DNA from: Durusdinium trenchii
Lineage: Eukaryota; Sar; Dinophyceae; Suessiales; Symbiodiniaceae
NCBI GenBank assembly: GCA_963970005.1
Contig: CAXAMN010003570.1
Coordinates: 302,954 to 366,953, forward strand
Direction: 5' to 3'
Length of the DNA stretch: 64,000 nucleotides
Positions 44,270 through 52,300 of this stretch are shown one piece after another. The position numbers and the translations under genes were made by a program. The notes under the pieces are model-generated. The model did no database searches, had not been told where the DNA came from, and saw only the letters and a list, made by a program, of their open reading frames with translations. Positions within the stretch are counted from its first letter, which is position 1, and every line of letters begins with the position of its first letter.

Positions 44270-45336
44270 CTCTTGAACTCTGTTTGGTGCCCAGCAATCA
44301 CGTGCATAGTGACCTTGCTTACCAAAATTGTGGCATGCACCATTATAGGACCTTTTCCTTTCTTTCCTGTCGACTTGCCACTCGATTTGCCTCCCTTGCC
44401 GCCTTTCTTGCCACCATCTTTTGACCAGAAACCTTTGCCTTTGCTGTTCTTTCCTTTTTCACCCTTCTTTCCGCCACCTTTCTTTCCTCCTTTCGTACCT
44501 CCTTTATAGGTGATTGCATCAACGTCCAAAGGTCCTGCAGTCTTGTCCTGCTCATCAGCTCCCCATGGCTTGACAATCAACTGTAGTCCACCCTGCTCTA
44601 CACTCCACCTCTGACTGACCTCCTCGTAAAGCTCGATCTTTTGACGGAGTTCCTCCAAGGTCGTGTCATCTTGCAGCGACATCTGGATGTGAACACGAAG
44701 ACTGGGTGGAAGAGCTGTGACAACTGCTGCAATCTTCAAATCATCTAGATATGTTGCAGAGGCACTTCGTTCATATTCACGGACCATCAATTCGAACTGT
44801 GGTAACTGCTCTGTAACTGACTTGCTCTGATCGAATTGTACCCTGCTCAATGCCTGTACCAATGCAAGTGAACGTTGACGTGTCTTTGGTTGGAGGTCTT
44901 TTGTCAACACCCGCCAGGCCTCTAGCCCATTCTGGCCTGAAATCCCTCGTACCAGCCTCAACGGTCGCTGCTTCATCAATCCGGTCAACAGGGAGTACAA
45001 ACGTTCAGATTGGGACCTGACATTGGCTCCTGAATTGTTGATGGCAGCCTCTTCACGTTCGGCCTGTTTCATGAGGGTCAACATGCCTGGCTCAACTGCA
45101 CCAACAAACGTCTCAAACTGAAATCGCCAATCTAACCACTTAGAAAGTTCTTCAGCTCTTGACTCTGGTTGGAAGGTGGTTGGTGGCTTGAGGTGCTTTG
45201 TAAACCCACTGCTGCGTTGAACATCGATCAACCGACGCAATGCTTGTACCAGTCCTGGCACTCCATTTCCAGCTCCAGTAGGCGTGTTGTCACCTGTGGA
45301 CGGAACGGCCTGCGCAGCGTCAGTGACGCCAGCCAT
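44092..45336 (-). pseudogene. gag: copia gag polyprotein
   Basis: The 414-codon frame starts MAGVTDAAQAVPSTGDN about 50 bp inside the 5' LTR. It has a capsid-like helical region (WRFQFETFVGAVEPGML to DDTTLEELRQKIELYEEV) and then a Lys/Gly-rich basic tail. Near 44345 the homologous frame changes. In the new frame the zinc knuckle reads CHNFGKQGHYARDC, in which the second cysteine of the CCHC box is Phe. The ORF's last 80 codons are therefore out of frame and not true gag. Confidence 0.85.
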
Positions 45337-45370
45337 GATCGAGGCCCTTCTACTACCTTGCCAGAGACTT

Positions 45371-45385
45371 CAGCCTCCGCTACCA
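45371..45385 (-). promoter_or_regulatory. Primer-binding site
   Basis: The minus strand reads TGGTAGCGGAGGCTG directly after the 5' LTR. TGG complements the CCA end of a tRNA, and TGGTAGC resembles primer sites for initiator methionine tRNA in copia elements (family knowledge). There is no spacer between LTR and site. Confidence 0.7.
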
Positions 45386-45510
45386 TAAAAACAAGTGCGC
45401 CCCTTTTGGCGCTCTCGGTTCGAGCCTGGGGTCAAGCGGTGTGACACGCGTGCAACCAGTCATGCGCTTTCCTGATCATGGGTTCATTGGAACGCCACTA
45501 AATCCTATCA
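45386..45510 (-). repeat. 5' LTR of copia element
   Basis: It is 125 bp, very short for an LTR. It contains GGTTCGAGCC on the plus strand, which fits the pol III B-box consensus, though no A box is evident. The minus strand starts TGATAGG. Confidence 0.9.
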
Positions 45511-45515
45511 TATAC

Positions 45516-46389
45516 ATTTTTTCCCAGCAGCGTTGCGAATGGTTCTTCTCTAGAATTTGTTGAAGTAACACATTTGCATGAAAATTTGCGCGAATCATAT
45601 AATTGTCTTTGTTGGTACGCTACAATATGTACATCTGTAGCTTGGAGGTGTGGTGCTGGAACGGTTGGTGTGGAGGTGGATATACATTTGCAGCTTACAT
45701 ATCTGCAGTTGTATGTATGCTACAATAGGTATGGTACAAGTACATCTGCTGCTTGCAGGTGTGATTGTGTAGAACTACTGTTACGCTAGCATTGCTTTGG
45801 CGCTGGGACCCTGTCTTGGGGGCCGTGATGGTGAACTGCTTTGCTGGTGGGTTCTTGCTTGGATAACTTTCGCCTTGCCTAAGTAAAGAGAGTAATATGC
45901 AAAGGCAAGCATAACTTTCGCTGGGGTCTTGTTTCAGCAAACACATATGCCAAAGTAAACATATGTTGACATAGAGTAAAGCATATGTTTGTTCACGCGT
46001 GCGTGACACATCTCGGGCCTGGCCGGGCAGGGTTTGCGAAACGTGACCCTTTGCGGAGATCGTGTGCGTCGAGGGCTCAAATGCGAGGCCAAATGAGAAC
46101 TCTGGCTTGGCCAAAGGCAACCCTCTGCGGAGACCGTGCCCGTGGAGCGTTGAGTGTTCAAACGCGCCGCGACCTGCAAATTTTCGGTGAGCGGGGTGGT
46201 GAACCCTCAGCGGAGATGAAGGCAAAATACGAACTGCGTGGCCGACATGTGCAACTGTTCCGGGCGTGTAACTGTCGCCAAAAACGAAGATGGAGGTTGC
46301 CAAAGCGTGTAACCATCGCCAAAAACGGAGGTGGAGGTGGAGGGTGCAAAAGTGTGTAACTGTCGTGTAGAGCGGGAAGTGCTTCTGGG
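45516..46389. other. Gene-free stretch with short degenerate repeats
   Basis: Two copies of a CCCTTTGCGGAGATCGTG-like word (about 46040 and 46125) and three copies of a 45-bp GTGTAACTGTCGCCAAAAACG-like word (46265-46365) recur imperfectly. The 282-codon minus frame across this region looks like chance, without a recognisable domain. Confidence 0.4.
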
Positions 46390-47070
46390 AACTAGTCCGC
46401 AATGCCCCTGCGCCATGCAGTTTTGCGCAGCCTCGGTGGAAAGCGCGTTTCCGTGAGTCCATGCCTAACACGCTTGCGTAAATTCGGCATGTTGCTGGGG
46501 AGCAGGGTGATTGGCGGCGCCTATGACGCTTAACGTTACACATTGTCGCGCTAGTCTCTAATCTGTCGCCAACCGTGTGGCCAAATTACGCCGGCAACCT
46601 GGAAAGCGCGCGCGCGCGCGTCTGCGCTAGTGGGGAAGGAAAACACGCTTGTTTTCACTGGGCGCGTCGCTGGGGAGGGGAATGATTTGGCAGCGCCTAC
46701 GATGTTTAGTGTTACGTTGTTGTCCGTCGTGCACCGTGTGGCCAAATTAAGTCTGTAATGCGGTTTTGCGCGGCCTCAGTGGACAGTGCGTTTGCGTGTC
46801 CGTGCCACTGGGGGATGAATGCACGTTACACGCTTGTGTAAATTCGGCGTTTCGCAGGGGAGCGGGATGATTGGCGGCGCCACGACGCTTGATGTTACAT
46901 TGATGTATGTTGTAGTCCGTCGCACACCATGTCGCCAGATTACGTCTGCGTCGCCGCGCCATGGGGTTTTGCGCGGCCTAGGTGGAAAGTGCGTTCGCGG
47001 GAGCCTGCGCCATTGGGGAAGGCTGGGTGTTCTTTGCGCGTCTACACTGGCACACCGCGTGGCCAAATTA
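46390..47070. repeat. CpG-rich degenerate satellite, units about 170-200 bp
   Basis: The phrase GGTTTTGCGCGGCCT with GTGGAAAGTGCG recurs near 46420, 46762 and 46970, with a diverged copy near 46590. Between them recur GGGGAGCGGGATGATTGGCG, GCGCC..ACGCTT and CGTGTGGCCAAATTA. The units have kept many CpG sites. A CG dinucleotide run lies at 46606-46621. Confidence 0.7.
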
Positions 47071-47413
47071 AAACCACTGATTTCCTCTGAGCGCCGGGTA
47101 CACCTATGTCATTCACTATACATCCGACGAAGTCTTTCAGTGGGGTTCTTCATATACCTTCCTACGATTTACAGCGCGCCTAAAAACTGGCACGCTCGTG
47201 TTTCCACGCTCCGGGGCCAAGAGTCGTCTAGTTTAACATGCTAGTGTACAAAGATGTTGGACCTCCCCCTGCCCATATCCCCACACGTTCATTATTCATG
47301 TGTATTTGCCGTGTGCGCGCGCGCAGGTTGCGGACTGCTCCTTTAGCTCCAAGAGAATGGGCCGCCCAGCCTCCCTTCATGCACCGGAGGTGACGCCGGA
47401 ACACCTAAATGAA

Positions 47414-47445
47414 TATGTGTGTGTGTATATATATATATACACATA
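47414..47445. repeat. (TG)n(TA)n palindromic microsatellite
   Basis: The run TGTGTGTGTATATATATATA followed by TACACATA is nearly self-complementary and could extrude a hairpin. Confidence 0.9.
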
Positions 47446-48429
47446 TGTTGTGTGAGTTGGCAAACAGAGCGCTCGACCATACGCAAACTTCTTGTCTTGT
47501 CACTTCAGCCAAACTACCGGTAGCGCTTTGCACTACTGTCGCTGTCCTACTCGCGCCCCTCATGTCTTGATTCACTTAGATTGGAGACATAGATTGGGAA
47601 GCACTGCAGCTGCGTGCAAGGATGTGGCTCGCCGCTGCAAAGGGGGTTCTTGACGAGAACACCTCCCTGCGCATACTACAAACATGTGTGAAACAGATGG
47701 GTATATCTGCGCTGTCGCTGACGGCTGATTTTTGGCAAAGTAGGAGTAGGCGCCGCCTTCCTTCACCACGTCACTTATGACATTCCCTGCCGCGTTGCAA
47801 GCGTGGTACTCCTCGTCAAAAAAAAATTCTGAAGTTGTTGGTTGCTGCTTTCTGTTCACTCCTCACCCTCACCACACATTGCCTAGTATAGTCGGTGGGA
47901 AGGCCCGTGACAGCTTCGCGCTCTTGAGGAGCGCCACTTCCCCTTCTTGTCCTTATACTGGATGAGCGCCATCTCGCCTTCTCATGCTCCTTACACTATA
48001 CTCCAACCGCGGGCGCGCGCCCTCAGTCATGCACGGCGAGATGTAGTCAGCGTAGGGAGATCACCCTGTCCTATACTCCGACCATTGCTCACTCCTGGGG
48101 CTCGAAGGAGACCCCGTCTCCCACCATCACCAGGACGCCGGCAAAGTGAAACAACCCACAATGGTGTCCTACTAAAAAAATAACTCACGATGATCCGGTC
48201 CTCAATGCTCACGAACGCTACATTCTCAACAAGCTCACGCACTTGCGCACCGGGAGGCTTCTCCCCTCATGCTTCAGCTCGGCGGCCCCACTCCAGCCAG
48301 GACTACCTTTCTGCTGCTTTGAGTCTCCTGGAGGTCAGGAGGCGCAGGTGCGTTGTTCACCGCCTTGTAGTCATCTGAGATCTGCTGCGCCCTGGATTGG
48401 GAGGTAGATGGGGAGGAGCCTGTCCTTGA

Positions 48430-48950
48430 CCCTTGCCCTTTCCTGATGCTTGGGTCAGTTCAGGTCACCAACTTCCGCACTTCCTGCATCAAGTGCCAGG
48501 GCGTAACTGTAACTTGTCTGTCCATATCCAATTCTGACGCTGCTTGTGCTTGCAAACCATGTAGTTTCGTCCCCACTGCATGGTCACTGCACCGTTCATG
48601 CTCAGGCCAAAGGAGATGGCAAACAAGTAGGGATCACGGGCAAAGTGACTGTGTAGATGAGGTATATATAGGTATATAATCCCCAAGGTCCTTGGTGATT
48701 GGAGTGGTAGATCCGGAAAGAGCCCTCCTGAGGGAGCAAGGCGAGAGCTGCCAGGTGCCTGCAAACTCTTCAAGAGCGTGAAGAAGAGCAGGATGTAGGA
48801 TTATGGGCAAAGAATGTGTTGTAGGTCAAAATCCTTGGGCCGTGCTGGTCGTTCTTCTCCAGGCTATGTGCGAAAGGGGCCTTCTGCACTTGCTGGACTT
48901 TGGGGGCAACCAGCTTGATCTCAGATGGCTTGAGCCAAAATGGCTACGGG
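48430..48950 (-). mobile_element. 5' fragment of second LINE family, with spliced leader
   Basis: Starting at the spliced leader (48949) the minus strand reads LKPSEIKLVAPKVQQVQKAP, parallel to MAQAVQLIKPAAPKVRLVRQ of the element at 27.4 kb, then YNTFFA, a hydrophobic middle, and RQNWIWTDKLQLRPGT before CRKCGSW, matching SWIWQDKLQAGTRCRRCGTW there. Several stops and a one-base deletion interrupt it. The fragment may extend to about 48200 in a Ser/Pro-rich region. The RT is absent. Confidence 0.7.
48929..48949 (-). other. Dinoflagellate spliced-leader relic (DinoSL), 21 of 22 nt
   Basis: The minus strand matches the conserved leader from CCGTAGCC through ATTTTGGCTCAAG without mismatch. Only the first, degenerate position (D) is C here. 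The leader is added to mRNAs by trans-splicing, so finding it fused in genomic DNA to the start of a LINE coding region indicates that a trans-spliced transcript was reverse-transcribed and inserted. A chance 21-nt match is very unlikely. Confidence 0.9.
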
Positions 48951-48987
48951 TGCATGTATGCATGTATGCATGTATGCATGTATGCAT
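48951..48987. repeat. (TGCATGTA)n microsatellite next to the spliced-leader relic
   Basis: Five TGCATGTA-type units abut the 5' end of the LINE fragment, the same arrangement as at 27442-27474. Confidence 0.9.
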
Positions 48988-49049
48988 GCATATCGAATGT
49001 GTGAACTTGCTTCAACTGTTTAAGATCAGTGAACATGCAGAATCTGCAC

Positions 49050-49375
49050 CTGCAGCTTGTTGAGCCAGACTCGCAGTTTCGGCGAATCCAACAAACCACA
49101 GAAGAGGTCGGCCTTGCATGTGCAGTGCACGCCACTCAAATTGACTCGAACACTCCTCTAGTCTCGGTGCCGCACGCATATCTCTTCCTCTTGAAAGAGC
49201 TCCTTCAAGTCGGCTTTCAACGCTGACTTTTCTTTCCGGAATGCCTGCATACATAAACCACGAATATCTAGAACCACTGCCATTTGAGCAATGAACTATA
49301 GAAACTTACGCAACAATCACCTCCAGCTCATCAATCTGCACTTCAGGCAAAGGATCCTCCCTGGTCGTGAGCAGC
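49050..49375 (-). CDS. Post-S6 helical exons of the channel
   Basis: Three small exons: 49321-49375 (LLTTREDPLPEVQIDELE), about 49200-49244 (AFRKEKSALKADLKELF) and 49050-49112 (ADLFCGLLDSPKLRVWLNKL). They form the charged helices that follow S6 and flank EF-hands in this family. The EF-hand loops themselves are not identified here. The last donor (CTGCAG|GTGCAG) lies 100 bp before the spliced-leader relic. Confidence 0.6.
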
Positions 49376-52300
49376 CTGAGTATTTCTATCAGAACTCCCA
49401 CGACGAATAGTCTATCCATATTTGTAGATAACATCGTCAATTGTCTATGAGCCTGATCCGACCTGAAACGGTGATTCTGCTTGCGTGCAACTCAACTCAA
49501 GCATCCTTCTTCCGCATACAGTCTTCACACTAATAGAAGTACCATTTGACCCAAGCTCGATGCGCATGCTTCTTTTGGAGGTGAGACGGAGTAAAGGTGG
49601 AGCGTGCAAGTGTTATGGTGGTACATAGCCCATAGCCCCAGCACAAGCCAAACTCAACAATGTTCGGCACCGACTAACAATGTAATTGAATCTCTAAATT
49701 CTCAACCACTGCTCAACCACGATGCTTCTCAGCAATGACGCCAGTGACCAAATTCATAAGCGACATGCTCGACACACAAATAAAGACCTTACCATCGGAT
49801 GGCAAGTTAAGCATGTGGTGCTTTGGCATTCATGTCTGAAGGCCTTCCTACACGCATTGAAAAACACTGGAGCAAAACCCCCTGTGCTTGTAAACTCAGC
49901 CAGGACACCACGAAGTAAACTCCCCAAAGTGGACTTGCCACTTCCAGCACTGCATCAGCTACGTCTGGCCAGGTCTCCATCGTCACAATGACAAAATGAC
50001 TCCAGAGCGCCAAGCCAAAAGTGCCAAAATATTGATGCAACTCCTCCATGTTCCCCAGCAAAATGACGCTAAACCTCAGAAGGGCACGTTCTACTGTACT
50101 CAAAACGCCTCCGGCCAATTTCACTAAAGGAATGATCGAATGATTCACAAAACAAACGGCACATCTTCGTCATGACGTAAAAGTCAGTGACTTGTGTGCT
50201 CTTGAGGAGGACACCAAAGCAAATAAAAGATCGATAAAAGATCGCAACTGGGAGGGAGAAGAGGAGAAGAATTAGCCCAGCCGAAGACCCCAATAGCAAG
50301 ATACAAACCGGGACAAAAAGAAAAATCTGGAAACAGCTGCTGTTTTCAACACATCGACCATCTCTTCCTTGGACACCATCATCACATAACCAGGACACCA
50401 TCACAAAATCACCATCAAAACATAACCGGGACACCATCACAAGGTGACCGGGACACCAGCATGACATGACGGGGACACCATCACAACATGACCGGGACAC
50501 TATCAAAACATGACCGGGACACCGTCACATGACCCGGACACCATCAAAACATAACCGGCACACCGCCAAAACATGACGAGGACACCATGACAACATGACC
50601 GGGACACCATCAAAACATGACCGGGACACCGTCACAACATAAGCGAGACACCATCACAACATGACTGGGACACCGTCACAACATGACTGGGACACAATCA
50701 CAACATGACCGGGACACAATCACAAGGTGACCGGGACACCAACATGACATGACGGGAAAACCATCAAAAGATGACCAGGACACCATCACAATATGACCGG
50801 GACACCGTCACATGACCTGGACACCATCAAAACATAACCGGCACACCGCCAAAACATCACCAGGACACCATCACAACAGGACCGGGACACCATCAAAACA
50901 TGACCGGGACACCGTCACAACACGACCGGGACACCATCAAAACATGACCGGGACACCATCACAACATGACNNNNNNNNNNGACCGGGACACCATCACAAC
51001 ATGACTGGGACACAATCAAAACATGATCGGGACACCATCACAACATGACCGCGCCACCATCACATGATCGGGACACCATCAAAACATGACCGGGACACCG
51101 TCACAACACGACCGGGACACCATCAAAACATGCCCGGGACACCATCACAACATGACCGGGACACCATCACAACATGACCGGGACACCTTCAAAACATGAC
51201 CGGGACACCATCACAACATCACCGGGACACCATCAAAACATGACCGGGACACCATCAAAAGAGGACCGGGACACCATCACAACATGATTGGGTCACAATC
51301 AAAACATGATCGGGACACCGGGACACCAGCATCACATGACCCGGACGCCATCAAAACATGACCGGGACACCATCCGCCCACCAGCTCTGACGGTGACCCG
51401 ACGGCGCCCGTCCGCCTATTAGTTTTGCAAGACCCCATAGCATGGCTATTGGGGAAAAAGAACAGCCAAAACAACTTTTCTTCCAACACGCCTGAAAACT
51501 CTGAGCTTGCTCGTTTGGCTTGGTTCTTGCCACACTCCATCCCTGAGGTCTTATACATCTGCAGCTGTCTCGGCCCAAAATCCTACCAGTTGGTGGTCCA
51601 GTTGGCGGTGCTGTGTTGGTTGGCGGAAGTTTGGAACCTGTTTCGGTGGATTGATCTCTCATGATTCATGACATAAACGCGTATCCCAAGTTATCAGGTC
51701 TTGCCAATGAAAGTCAGCCCGGGCGATTCAATTACGCAGAAACACCCGGTGACTTGAAGCATTCCTTTTTCCACCAGTGGAACTTCTTGCGGCTCGTGAA
51801 AGGCGGCTGTGGAAGGCTGCGAAGCTATAACCTGACCTGGTAAGTTACCTCATTGTACTGGAACTTGGCCCACAAATTTCACACCGCCTACCCTAGAATG
51901 CACAATGCTGCCAAAACAAATGCATCAAGTACTCAGTGCTCTTAGCACTTCTGGTTGAAACAAAACTTTGAGCCCTCTATGATCTGTACATAGACTCAGA
52001 CAACCAATGCTACGCTGCTTGCTAGCTTCAAGTGTGTTGTGACAACTGCCTTCTGCTTAGGTATATATGTACCACAACCTGACCAGGGAGCAGGCAGTGG
52101 TTGCATTCTGGGGAGGAATCCAATGAAGAGCAGGGTCACCACACCAGGCACGTTCAAGTGGCTGATGTCTTGCAGTCATTTGTGGCAGAATTGTCGAAGC
52201 GGCGCCAACGGGCACCACTCAGAAACGGGAGCATACAAGAGAAACACAAAAACATGTGTATATACAGTACATATATACATAATGGCGTGAGCCCTTTGAG

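Larger units (their letters stand above)
38091..45510 (-). mobile_element. Full-length copia-type LTR retrotransposon with 5-bp target duplication
   Basis: The element is 7.42 kb. LTRs of 124 bp (38091-38214) and 125 bp (45386-45510) run TG...CA, except that the right copy has lost one terminal base match. The 5 bp TATAC flank both ends (38086-38090 and 45511-45515). A TGGTAGCGG primer-binding site abuts the 5' LTR and a G6 tract abuts the 3' LTR. Between them, in order on the minus strand, are gag, protease, an acidic spacer, integrase, RT, RNase H and an extra membrane ORF. Eight or so frameshifts and stops make it non-autonomous now. Confidence 0.93.

Noticed and set aside
44204..44509. 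Pro/Phe-rich plus ORF
   Set aside because: Complement of the Lys/Gly-rich tail of gag on the minus strand.
50380..51380. CRISPR-like array
   Set aside because: The 22-mers follow one another without unique spacers, and the genome is eukaryotic. It is a minisatellite.
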